A stretch of 64,000 nucleotides of DNA from Hirundichthys speculiger. Taxonomy: Eukaryota; Chordata; Actinopteri; Beloniformes; Exocoetidae. The stretch's first letter is position 1. Each line of letters starts with the position of its first letter. The stretch is taken from assembly GCA_018398805.1 (NCBI GenBank), contig JAGFBZ010000853.1:717001-781000 (forward strand), written 5' to 3'. The translations under genes and the position numbers were made by a program. The notes beneath the pieces were generated by a model. That model saw nothing but the letters and a program-made list of their open reading frames with translations, was not told the origin of the DNA and made no database searches. Positions 24,769 to 35,980 of the stretch are shown here, piece after piece.

Positions 24769-25712
24769 ACAACCCCAATTCTGAAAAAAGTTAGGAGTCT
24801 GTGTAAAATGTGAATAAAACCAGAATGCAGTGATTTGCCAATCACATAAATCCATATCTTTATCACAAGAGCACATATAAAACATAAAATAAAAGACATT
24901 TTACCATGTTGTAAAAAATATGAATTTATTTTGAATTTGATTATAGCAACTCATCTCAATACAGTTAGGCATACCTCTAATGAAAATCCCTCCATGGTCT
25001 CAGGAACTCTTCTGTAAATCGCTGTCTAAGAACAGAGCGAACTCTGTGGTGCATCCATTTAAACCATGAATGCCACGGCCTCAAGACTTAAGAGGACTGG
25101 GCTTGTCCTGCTTGTTATTCCCTCTGCTCAAAAACTTGCATGGCAGCTTCAACATCTGGAAAAGAAACATCAATGCTAAAAGGTACATACAAGTTTTCAA
25201 GCAACTTATGCAAACCTACGTTTTTTTCAGCAAAACAATGCTAAACTGCATACTGCATCCTGTTACAAAAGAATGGTTTTGTAGATGAAGAGTCTGGGCG
25301 TTGCACTGGTCTGCCTAAAGTTCAGGAACTTTTATGAACTGAAAACATTTGCCACAGGAAATTTTTAAAGAGAAGAGCCAGAGCTGTTGAGCAGCTCAAG
25401 TCCTATATGATAATGACACCGCTCTCTCAAAACTCCAACACCTGGTCTCCTCAGTTCCCAGCTGTGTATGGACTGCTGTTAAAAGAAGAGGGACTGTTAC
25501 AGTGTTAATCATTGCCCTGTCACAACTTTGTTGCTGCCATCAAATTCAAAATGACCATTTTTTTAAACTTAAGGTGGTGTATCTCCTTACTATGTTTTCT
25601 ATGTTCTATCAAGAATAAAATATGGGCTTTTGAGATTTGTAAATCATTGGATTGTTTTTTTTTATTTAGATTTCACGCAGCATCACAACTTTTTGAAATC
25701 AGGGTTATAATT
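24769..25712. mobile_element. Non-autonomous DNA transposon with ACAACCCCAATT end
   Basis: Left end TACAACCCCAATTCTGAAAA and right end, read on the other strand, TATAACCCTGATTTCAAAAA are imperfect inverted repeats. Both are followed by a subterminal stretch (AATGCAGTGATTTGCCAATC on the left; the reverse complement AATCCAATGATTTACAAATC on the right). I recognise this terminal sequence as a common interspersed repeat of ray-finned fish but cannot assign the superfamily. No transposase frame is present. Confidence 0.65.
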
Positions 25713-27700
25713 GTACTCAGAATTCAAACTCACCAGTCTTCTTGGAATTTAATTTTTTTTTTCTAATCAGAAGGACTTCACACAATATGTCATTATCAGC
25801 CATCATTTGAGTTCAAAGGGCTTTTCATTGATTTGAGAGCGGCTGCTGCCATTAGTCATAACATATATATCCAAAGGGCATCTATGACTGGCGTGAAACG
25901 GGAGCTAGTTGGATGATCACCCCCACTCTTAATGCTTCTTTTGTGTCAGCAAATTTGCCAGGGTATGTTTCCTTGCTGCCCTTGATTCACCAATTAACAT
26001 CTTCCCCTGTAGGCAAAATAATGCTAATATCATGTAGATCATGACTTATGTGATTTGACATGGTGTTATCTGCTCTGATTCCAACTGAAGCTATTCACAG
26101 GCCAGGGAAAGAAGGAGATCTGGTGAGCCACACATATACTTACACAAAAGATGCATGTATGCACTCAAATACCACCAGTTTTGTAGTCAATGCTTTTGCT
26201 CCACCACACACAATTAAAGTCCCAATTAAAGGCCATTATGGGTTTTCCAAGCAGCAACCGCAGGGAGAGCAGCTCCACAGCCTGTACATTGTGGGCACAC
26301 AGATGTCTCCTGTGCTGTCATCCAAAGGAACTCAGACGGATCCACAAACTTTATGATCATAATTACTGATCAAAATTAAATAAAGTGCAACAACAATATA
26401 AACTCAGAGGACTGTAATAAAAAGAAAAAAGTTTGAGCGATTCCGGTAAGTGGGGCCAAGTGGGACTGTCAGTTGTTTGTGAGATGTTCATTCTGAGGAG
26501 GATTTATTGAGGTGATGATAGGCTATGACTGAGACTACTTTCTCATATCACTCCCATTTAACACAAGAGGGAGCCATTTTCTTCATATGTCACCAGACTC
26601 TGACTGATAATGTTAAAACACAAGGCCACATTTCTATGCTCATTGTAACCAAAAGGTACTTGACCCCTGTTTACCATGGCAACAATCACCCCAACATGAA
26701 AGCACTGGGTCTCATATATTTGCCGTGACGTACTCCTTCACCACCATACCCACACACAAGTTCAACACAAGTGTTTTCCCCTGAGCGGGGCCCAAAAGTG
26801 TCATGGGTTTCCGCTTCTGAGTTCCCATCCTCTTACCCAGTGACCTTAATGAGAGACTAAAGCTCTCATCTGGCCAAACAATACGCTGTTGTATATGGCT
26901 GTGATAAGATGTGGCCACTCAACAGCCTCTGGACATGCAGCTGTGTAGGCTAACAGTCATCCCCATTTGTCCCAGGCATGACACGCAAAATCAGTTGCCA
27001 GATAAAATAACTTCACACGGTATCACACACACGTGTCAAAATGCATGAGGTCGTGCAAAGGCATACACACACAAAAAGTGATTCTCATTCCCACCCAATT
27101 TTGCTCTGAGAGAACTCACAATCTGTTTAAACAGCAGTGGCTCCTTTCATCTTGGGTTCAAGGCACCGATGATCTAATTTCAAATCTGACGATGAACAAA
27201 TGGGTGCCAGGAACTAAAAAAAGTGTCAACAACAACAGTACTGTGAGCAGCTGAAGGGTACAAGAGCTCTTCCTTTGTGGGCAATATGGCTTATTCTCTT
27301 AACCATTTAGACTTTAAAGAGGTCTTTTAGATTCATGAACAAACTTACTATGTGAGGCAGAAAACTTTAATTTAGTAATTTAGTTGAAGAGCATGTTCCC
27401 CTGGGAATCATGTAGAAGTTAAATTTGCGAAGTGAGAAAATGTAATATTTTTACAGAAATAAATCAAATAACTTGCTAAACAAATTCACCACAAGGTAGA
27501 TTTAGCTGTAGAGCTTTAAAACACACGCAGTCATAACCGCATCAAAAACACTGGAAGAGAAAAGCTCTGAAACAGCTATGAAAGGGACAGTTAAAATAGA
27601 AAAATACAGTTACTTCACTGTTATGGCGGCAAAAAAAGATTGATGCAGGTGTACAAAATGTACAAAAAGTTGCAGGTGGTAAATAAAACAAAATCAGGAC
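25713..27700. other. Intergenic DNA without recognised gene
   Basis: No conserved coding sequence seen. The open frames at 26060-26356 and 26525-26918 lack domains and splice context. Confidence 0.5.
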
Positions 27701-27779
27701 ATGGCCACACCATCAGTGTTGTAGGGTGATTTATGGTAACAACCACAGATGTAGCTTACCTACGGGACTCAATGTCTTT

Positions 27780-28110
27780 GCTTATGCCTATGTCAGTGTT
27801 TATACTTGTCCTTGTTGCTTGCGTCTGCAGCTTTCAGTGCTGAGCTCTCTATTCTTTACTTCCTACATATAGTGCAGGCATAGCAGCAGAGCAAATAAAT
27901 GATATTTTAAATGAGTTGAAGCTGATAAATGTAACAGAAATTTCTACTGACGTTGACACAATCTATGTTTCTACCCAATTTGAAAATGATGAAGTAATAG
28001 TGAGAAACACAAAGAACCATGCAAGGAAGTGGGCCAGTTTCATTTGTTGCAGTCTTCTACAAAGTACAAACATTGTTGGTTCAATGAAAAAGCATCAATC
28101 AGGTTTGACA
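27780..28110. repeat. Interspersed repeat, copy 2
   Basis: Second copy of the repeat at 10020-10560, in the same orientation, with shared words listed there. The right part is shorter than in copy 1. Confidence 0.55.
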
Positions 28111-28159
28111 CCTGTTACTAAAAGGTCTTGTCGGTACTTCAAGAATTGTCTTTTACAAC

Positions 28160-28265
28160 AGGAAAATCCATCCATCCATTCTTTATACCTGCTTATTCCT
28201 GTGCAGGGATCTGCTGGAGCCCACCCCTGCTCTCTTATGTGAAAGGCGGGGTTACATCCTGGATA
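28160..28265 (+). mobile_element. Fragment of a fish LINE/SINE 3' region with CCATCCATCCATT start
   Basis: CCATCCATCCATTCTTTATA, then GGGATCTGCTGGAGCCCA and GGCGGGGTTACATCCTGGAT form the familiar segment of an abundant fish retroelement. An opposite-orientation relative is at 53541-53650 (GGGATAGGCTCCAGCAGATC and GGATAATGGATGGATG). Assigned to the LINE2-like group with moderate confidence. Confidence 0.55.
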
Positions 28266-28890
28266 GGTTACTGTCATGTGCTTGTTAAAAGTAAAGTAAG
28301 TCATTCTGTGCAATTTCTAATAGAGAACACTTTTTGCCACATTTAGTGAATATCTCACCATCTGCTAGCTGTCCATCTTGTCTACTGTAGTAAAACAAAA
28401 CAAAACAATCATATAAATTATATTCATATAAAGCCCTGTCCCAGTAAAGTGGAATTGTTAGAACAGTCAGTTCCCAGGGGACAGGGAAACGGTTTGTGCT
28501 TGTGCGCATTAAGTGAAAAGGGGCTTGGACTTCATGATGGGAAGGAAATTTCTTACCCTAGCTTTAATAAGCAATAAATAAATAAATAAATTAAAAAAGA
28601 AATGTAAACATTGACAAACAAATTAAGAAGATGACACAAACACGTTTTAACAATGCTAACATTTTTTTCCCAACTCTCAGTCTCTCAGCATGCACAAATC
28701 ATGAACACAAGTCAAGAACAGGTGGGTATCATCATGTGATAAAACAGTGTACCATGACAATTGCCAATGCAAGAAAGTGCAATTTTGAAAAGATGGAGCT
28801 TTTTAATGATTTACATTAATATGACATCCCAAACAAAGAATGGACTGGTCATCCTGACCTTTTAACCTTTGCGTTAAAAGGTCATATATA

Positions 28891-29257
28891 CAGTCATGGA
28901 AAAAATTATTAGACCACCCTTGTTTTCTTCAGTTTCTTGTTCAATTTTAATGCCTGGTACAACTAAAGGTACATTTGTTTGGACAAACATAACGATAACC
29001 ACAAAGATTGCTCATAAGAGTTTTATTTAAGAGCTGATATCTTACCATTTTCCATGGTTTTCTTGATTATAACCTAAATCACTTAAGTTTTTACATCAAT
29101 AGCTATGGCGTTGTACTGCCAAAAACACTGCTTTTATGCATTTAGTGTTTTCTTTTCTGTCTGTTTTAGTCACATGATGACGTTTAGTGGTACCAGGTAT
29201 TAAAATGAACAAGAAAGTGAAGAAAAAATGGTGGTCTAATAATTTATTCCTTGACTG
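28891..29257. mobile_element. Tc1/mariner-type MITE, 367 bp
   Basis: Left end CAGTCATGGAAAAAATTATT AGACCACC and right end GGTGGTCTAATAATTTATTC CTTGACTG are inverted repeats. The element is flanked on both sides by TA, the target of Tc1/mariner elements. No open frame. Confidence 0.8.
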
Positions 29258-29763
29258 TATATATATATATTTGGACCTTGAGTCTGTAATAAAGTTTATC
29301 TATCTATCTATATAGACTAATGAAACACGGAACAGCAGTGCAGTAAAACTCAGTGCCAATCTACAAATTACATTGATATATATGAATTTCTCAAGTAAAC
29401 CAGGTAAGCAGGCATGGTGGACCTATAGTGCGTTCCCTTACATGTTTATGTTTATACATAACTGGCATTGACAGATTGACTGAAGGAGCTCTGCAGATCA
29501 CAGTGAATCACTTCAAGAGTCATACAAGCCAAATTACGCTGGGACCTGCAGTAATTCATCCTGACTGGTCTCTTTGAGTGAAACTCAACAGGGGTCCTCA
29601 GCTGCCAGCCGGACCCCGGGGCCCCGGGACCCTGGGACTTCTCCTCTCACCGAGCTCAGTCAAGGAGCTCTGCTGTAGAACCTCTCATCATACTGAGGTC
29701 CAGCAGAACTTATTTAGTCCGAATAACATTCTGGTAGTGACTCTTGAAACAGCTAAACCTGTT

Positions 29764-29832
29764 ATATATATATATATGTACCGTATCGCAGCTATATATA
29801 TATATCATATATATATATATATATGTATATCG
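29764..29832. repeat. (TA)n-rich stretch
   Basis: Two TA alternations around a short unique segment, directly left of the hAT copy at 29830-30791. Confidence 0.85.
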
Positions 29833-30791
29833 TATTTGGTACAGTTTTTACAGGTACCGCCCGCTACCCCGTGATCGCAGGTTTTTGGTACGTTTGGTGC
29901 GGAAAGCTCAACCCGCATGTCGGCACGTAAAAAGCGTCTAAATGGCATAAATGTGCATCCACCTGGTCACACGTGGATGCGCACAAACGGCTCTACCTCT
30001 TGATTACGCATTACCGTATTACTTGCATACATTTTTATTTTCTTGAGGTCAGAGGATGTCTGGTCAGCAGTTGTGGTGGATGTGGGAATAGTCACGGCCA
30101 GACACGTTAGTCTGTACGGCTGTGGCATGATCTCATTCAGATGTCTGCTGTGGAGGAAACCAAGGAGATCTTTGTCTCTGGTGTCAAGCTGGAAAAGGTT
30201 GGATGCGGGAATTTATTTCCGATATGTCTGAAACTGTTGGTGGTTGAGGAGGGACAGGAACATTAATTGTTCTTGATCTTTAAATGCACATCCAATGACT
30301 CGTTCTGCAGTATTTTAAAAAGCACATCAGCTGCGCCAAGACGCACAACTGGTAACAACTGGATCTTACGCAGGTAAGATCACGGGTTTGAGGAGGTGGA
30401 AGATTACGTTCTGTTAACTGTTAACTGTTTTCACTCTGTCGCTGGTGTATTCAACAGCTAAACCAAAATGCTCCCACACAGGTGACTAAAAAAGGTTTTT
30501 CCCAATTTCTCCGCTACCGCTGGCCACGCCTGCTTGTTTTTTTTTTTTTTCTGCATCCATGAGCTGCAAGCCAACCGGCCAAAGTGTGATCGGCTGGTCA
30601 CTGTGAGTGAGCGGAGGGGAGTGGACATTGACATGCAGTGGTGGGCCTGTTGCCTAAAAGGCACTCACGTGCAAGTCCAATGCAAAGTTATTGGAAAATA
30701 AATACCGCGGGACATAAAAGCGTATTGTCCCGTGTCCCATGCAGGTCGTACCAAACCCTACCGTATTTTACCGAGTACCGTTGCACCCCTA
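29830..30791. mobile_element. hAT-like element, copy 1 (family TAGGGGTGCAACGGTAC)
   Basis: The right end, read on the minus strand, is TAGGGGTGCAACGGTACTCG. The whole interior is the reverse-complement relative of the element at 44325-45306: both contain GTCAGAGGATGTCTGGTCAG, the GGAGGAAACCAAGGAGATCT segment and an A-rich run before GCCAGCGGTAGCGGAGAAAT (minus strand here). The left terminal repeat is lost in the neighbouring TA array. The minus strand near 30530-30440 reads as a broken transposase N-terminus (WEHFGLAVEYT). Confidence 0.75.
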
Positions 30792-32085
30792 ATATAAATA
30801 TATATTTGTGTGTGTGTGTGTGTGTACAGTCTATGGTGGTAATAGCTCTTTTCTTGTGATGATTTGTGAAAGTAGTTTTGGGGAGGAAAATGAATGAGTT
30901 GTAGGAGAAAATAATGAGAGCCGGTGGGCTGGTGAGGCAACAGTAGAGGTTAGTGTGGAATTGAAAATACAGTCATAAGCCATGGCACGCAACCAAACCA
31001 TGAAACCAAACACAATTAATGACAAAAGCAATTAAGGCAGTTATAGAAAGGCTGAAAATATAAGTATTCTCAAAATGCAAAAGTCTCCAGAGTGGTATTT
31101 GCACTATTTGGTTTATCCACTTACAGTATATCAGGACTATGGGTGATTTGCAGTCATTAAAACCAGACACACAAGTGGGAGCACTGAAAAGGAGAGAGAA
31201 AACAATGACAGATACTTCACAGTCAATAGACCGTCTCAGCCAGACGATCTGCAGTGATGTAGGGTTATGTGTGTGAATGAATGAAGTGTTTCTCCTAATG
31301 TAGGCTATAATCTGAGCCTCTTGGGAGGAGCAGGCGGAGTACTGTAGAAAATATCCAGTGCAAATTCTAGAGTGGAGGTCAATTTCTAAATCCTGCACAT
31401 GCAAAGGAAAATTGTATGTAAGTGTGCACACTAAGAACAAGGAAAAAAACAGAAATGCAGAGGGCAAATTAATAATATCTGCAGAAATAGAGGGATGAAA
31501 AAGAAAGAGAGGGAGCATTAGACAGAACAAGCTTGAGCCATGTGTAAACACTGTATATAGAAACCAGATATGGGGCAATCCTAAAGGTAATATTCAGAGA
31601 GAATGAGTTTAGCAGAGTCCATTAAAGCCAAAAGCCACGAAGGGAGCATTTCTAGGCAGACATGGGACTCTGATGGAGATAGCCAAGACACTCTAACTCC
31701 AGGTTAGCCTCTCACTCTGAGTAATGGACTAGGGTGTTTTCAGACTCCCATGGCCCCTCATGAGCCCTGCTGAGCCCCTATGATGAAGTTAGTGAGGGGG
31801 CAGGAGTGCTACGGCACAGACAGAATGAGCTGTGCTCGTCTCCAGTTGCTGTTGAATGTAATTTCGGATCAGATTGCAGCGGAAGCACAGCTGACAGAGA
31901 AAGAATCTATTGAATTCAGCTCAGACATCACAATAATATTGAGCCATGTTTATAAACACTCACTGAAGATGCTGCTGGAGTATCACTTGTTTGAGAAAGT
32001 TTAGTGCCCTGAGAGCAAAGCCTGAATGAAATAAATGTGAAATGTGCTATTTAATAAGGCTGCCCAGAATTGGTATTTGGTTGAC
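30792..32085. other. Intergenic DNA without recognised gene
   Basis: Includes a (GT)n run at 30808-30824. A 201-codon minus-strand open frame at 30973-31578 has no domain signature, is Ser/Phe/Ile-rich and shows no splice or codon-usage support, so I do not call it a gene. Confidence 0.5.
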
Positions 32086-32165
32086 AAAAAAAAAAAAAAA
32101 AAAAAAAAACAAAAAAAAAAAAACAGCTTTATTGGTCAAGTGTGCATAACATACAAATAATCCTA
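32085..32165 (-). mobile_element. LINE 3' tail with long A-run
   Basis: About 38 A residues with one C are followed by a segment whose reverse complement ends CACTTGACCAATAAAGCTG. I recognise this as the 3' end style of Rex/L2-like fish LINEs. Orientation is uncertain because the A-run is on the other side. Confidence 0.4.
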
Positions 32166-33626
32166 TTTAACTATTGGTGTTAGAGTCTAGCCAAAGACTG
32201 AAACATCTTAAAATCAGATGATGACCTTCACCTGACAAAGAAGGCTAATTCTCCAAACCTTTTCATCTAATTTATTATGGCCCCATGCGTTTTCCCAGTG
32301 GTTAACCAATTCTTGGCATGTCCCACCAGAGCGACGCCATCGCTATTATAATGCCATCATTCTTGCCTGCCAAGCCATAGAGAATGATGTCACTTCCACG
32401 CTTGGTCATGGTGGTTTGTGTTTGGCCACTGGTGCATGCAACAATTTGTGCACTACTAGGCAGGCCCGAAGCTTCCAACTTGGCAATCAGCCACGGCATC
32501 CATACCCTCACCTACTTTCACTGATGCAGCTCTAGACTATGCCCTTATTTCTACTTGATCACTGTTAATACAGTGATGTGAAATATCTACCCTCTCTTCT
32601 TTCCCTGTCACGCTGTGCATCGTCTCCTCTCCCGTAATTTAACCAATGACTTTGTAGTCTTCTTGTGAGGCGGAAAAAAGGCAGGGCAAGGCACAGGCCC
32701 AGCAATCGCTCTTGTATGACTTCTGGAGAGGATACATAGAACAGGCAGTGAGAGAATGTGGAAATACTGTATATGCATGGCAATATGCCTGATAGGATTG
32801 GCCCACTCTCCCTTGAGTTTAGTGGCAGTCTTTCTTCTAATACCAGGTGGGAGGAGGCTGACAGAGGGTACTGAGGGGTGGGTGAGTGGATAACAGGCCT
32901 TGGATCAAAGAGCAGGGAGAGGGAGTGGAGGGTGATGGTGGTGGTTGTGTGATATGTTTAAGTAGTGGTGAGAAACATTTACACATTTTGTCATTTTTCA
33001 GATGTTTTTATCCAAAGTGACTTTCAAGTGAAAAACAACATTCTTGCATATGTACAGGAAGAAACCCTGGCAAAAGCATTAAGGCTAATCTATTTAAACA
33101 ACAATACAGGAGGAACAGGTACAGAGGTGCAAATAAATGTAGGTGAGAAATGTTAGGTTAGAATGCTGGAGGTGTTAGGAAAAGTGGTGATCTCTGAAGT
33201 GGCGAGACCTCAAACAATTGCTATGATAGCATTTAGTGGTTTCTTCAACCATTGTGGAACATCAAATGAGAAAAGTCTAGAATGAGACAACATTCCTGAG
33301 AGGAACATAGTGGTCAAGCCAGAGACTAGCCTGTAGAACTGAGTTTACATAGCTGGGTGCAGAACTGGCAGTCAGACTGCAGGCCAGCATTAGTGACTGG
33401 GATTTGATTCTGGAAACCACTGCTACCCTGTGGATGTCAGTGAACTGTGGGGTGAGGTGTCTTTGTTGGCTGATCAAAGACCAGACAATGTTCGACACAG
33501 AGTGAATTTCATCTATCTACAGACAGATGAAGAATTGAAGAAGAAAAGGTGGTGGTAAGTCATGACATCCAGGTTTCCTTGCAAACTTTGTTAAGGTGAT
33601 AATCAGAGAATTAGAGAAGTTATATA

Positions 33627-33627
<1 letters not shown>
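32166..33627. other. Intergenic DNA without recognised gene
   Basis: No supported feature. The 69-codon minus-strand frame at 32302-32511 is unassigned. Confidence 0.45.

Positions 33628-33700
<73 letters not shown>
33628..33700. repeat. (TA)n microsatellite
   Basis: TA alternation that ends exactly at the first base of the hAT element at 33701. Confidence 0.95.
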
Positions 33701-33703
<3 letters not shown>

Positions 33704-34636
33704 GGGTGTAACGGTGCACAAAACTCTCGGTTCGGTACGTACCTCGGTTTTTGAAGTCACGGTTCGGTTCATTTTCGGTACAGTAAGAAAACAAAATGCA
33801 AAATATAAATGTGCTAGTTGTTTTTATTACACACTTTTGTGCTTTTAAAAACATAAGAACATTAGCCTATACAAAGCTAGAATTTTGCTCAAAAATATAA
33901 ATACAATATTCTGAAATGTAGATATTTTGAAGAACAAAATAAAATAATATTGGCTCAGACTTTTTCTTAAAGAAAATATCCATCTGATGTGCAAAATTGA
34001 ACAGTTGCAACACTGAACAGTTTCAAGTTGTTGCTCAGATTAAATAACATGAATAAGGCTCAGACTGTTTCTTTAAAAACATTGTATTTTTTCATAAAGT
34101 CCCGGTATGATTTTCTGGCTAAAATGTGGACGAGAAGGTAATTGATTCGGGGCTCAATTACTTTTATCATGTGTTTGAAGCCAGCGTTTAGGGTGATTAG
34201 GGTCTTAAATCTGCAGCTAAAACACAACTTCGGCTCCCCGGTGAAATATAAACAGGGACAAAGAGAAGTTGATAAAACCAAAGTGGTTTGCCGACATTGT
34301 TCATCCGAGAACGGGTATGTTTCTGGCAACACGTCTAACCTGTTAACTCATTTGAAACGGCACCACCCCAGCGTGAATATCGCTACAAAAATAGAAAGAC
34401 GACCGAGTACAAACACAGCTTCCCACCACATTTAACACTATGTCGCGGGAGGCTTATTACCAATGCTAGCAGCATTAGCATTAGCCACGACGTCAACTAC
34501 AATTGCTGTTTGTTGTGCTCCATGCGGTCCTCTACTTAATATGTCCGTGTGGAAACTCGTTCGGTACGCCTCCGTCCCGAACCGACCACGTCATACCGAA
34601 CGGTTCAATACAAATACATGTACCGTTACACCCCTA
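33701..34636. mobile_element. hAT-like element inserted in a TA array
   Basis: Terminal inverted repeats TAGGGGTGTAACGGT and ACCGTTACACCCCTA lie at the exact ends. Both flanks are TA alternation, so the 8-bp target duplication cannot be told from the array. The subterminal parts carry repeated TTCGGTAC. It encodes only the N-terminal BED finger of a transposase (34142-34435). Confidence 0.85.
34142..34435 (+). pseudogene. hAT transposase BED zinc finger fragment
   Basis: 97-codon frame with the order VVCRHCSSENGYVSGNTSNL then LTHLKRHHP, i.e. C-x2-C followed by H-x3-H/H-H, the BED zinc finger of hAT transposases. It ends shortly after the finger; no RNase H-like catalytic domain or dimerisation region follows before the right end. 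Confidence 0.75.
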
Positions 34637-34676
34637 ATATATATATATATATATATTCTTTTCATGTAATTATTTG

Positions 34677-35772
34677 TAAGTGGAAGAAGTACAACATGAC
34701 TGTTAATCAACCTAGGCTGGGGACTCCATGGAAGATATCACCTCGTGAGGTCTCAATGATCATGAGAAAGGTTAGAGATCAGCCGAGAACTACACGGGAG
34801 GAGCTGGTTAATGATCTCAAGGCAGCTGGGACCACAGTCACCAAGAAAACTATTGGTAATACACTGAGACGCAATGGTTTAAAATCCTGCAAGGTCCCTC
34901 TGCTCAAGAAGGCTCACGTCCAGGCCCGACTCAGGTTTGCCAACGAACATATTAATGACTCAGAAAGAGACTGGGAGAAGGTGCTGTGGTCAGATGAGAC
35001 TAAAATTGAGCTCTTTGGCCTCAACTCAACTCAACATGTTTGGAGGAAGAGAAATGCTGAATATGACCCAAAAACACCATCCCTACTGTCAAGCATGGCG
35101 GTGGAAGCCTTATGCTCTGGGGATGTTTCTCTTCTAAGGGGACAGGTCGACCTCACCGCATCGATGGGAAGATGAACGGGGTCATGTACCACAAAATCTT
35201 GGGTGACAACCTCCTTGCCTCCACAAGAACATTTAAAATGGGTCGTGGATGGGTCTTCCAGCATGACAACGACCCAAAACATACAGCCAAGGAAACAAAG
35301 GAGTGGCTCCATAAGAAGCACATCAAGGTCATGGAATGGCCTAGCCAGTCTCCTGACCTTAATCCTATTGAAAATCTATGGAGAGAACTGAAGCTGCGAG
35401 TTTCCAAGCGCAAGCCTCAAAACCTTCAGGATTTGGAGATGATCTGCAGAGAGGAGTGGACGAAAATTACTCCTGATGTGTGTGCAAACCTAGTAAGCAA
35501 CTACAAGAAACGTCTGACAGCTGTGCTGCCAACAAGGGTTTTGCCACCAAGTATTAGATCATGTTTTGCTAGGGGATCAAATACTTATTTACCTCAATGA
35601 CTTGCAAATTGATTTTTATTTTTCATTTCATGTAATTTTCTCAAATTTTTTTTCAATATTCTTTCAATAACTGTTAAAATAAAGCTGCCATAGAAGTCTG
35701 AGACTGTTTATTTTATTTCTTAGTATGACAACTGCCAAAATCAGTGGGGGGATCAAATACTTATTTCCTCCA

Positions 35773-35775
<3 letters not shown>
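34677..35775 (+). mobile_element. Tc1-like transposon, 5'-truncated
   Basis: Contains the transposase pseudogene at 34696-35600. The right end GGGGATCAAATACTTATTTC CTCCACTG is a known type of Tc1 terminus, and GGGGATCAAATACTTATTTA is repeated internally just after the gene. The left terminal repeat is missing, replaced by a TA array. The element is followed directly by another TA array. Confidence 0.8.
34696..35600 (+). pseudogene. Tc1-like transposase, two frameshifts
   Basis: Cut-and-paste DDE transposase. Visible in order: helix-turn-helix DNA-binding region ([18 protein letters not shown] and [19 protein letters not shown]), first catalytic block [13 protein letters not shown], second block [17 protein letters not shown], and third block [14 protein letters not shown], followed by a C-terminus ending [11 protein letters not shown]. 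The catalytic residues are all present, but the frame shifts near 35065-35075 (an A-run one base short) and again near 35107. Codons 34696 to about 35070 and 35112-35600 are otherwise open, so it decayed recently. Confidence 0.88.
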
Positions 35776-35776
<1 letters not shown>

Positions 35777-35870
<94 letters not shown>

Positions 35871-35885
35871 TAATATATATATATA

Positions 35886-35980
<95 letters not shown>
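35777..35980. repeat. (TA)n microsatellite
   Basis: About 200 bp of TA alternation with occasional TATC and TAA interruptions. Confidence 0.95.

Noticed and set aside
30973..31578. 201-codon minus-strand open frame
   Set aside because: No domain, no resemblance to a known protein, low-complexity hydrophobic and Ser-rich composition, no splice or promoter context. Chance frames of this size occur in a 64-kb AT-rich window.
32302..32511. 69-codon minus-strand frame that looks protein-like
   Set aside because: Could be a retroelement fragment, but I cannot match it to a family and the neighbouring sequence gives no support.
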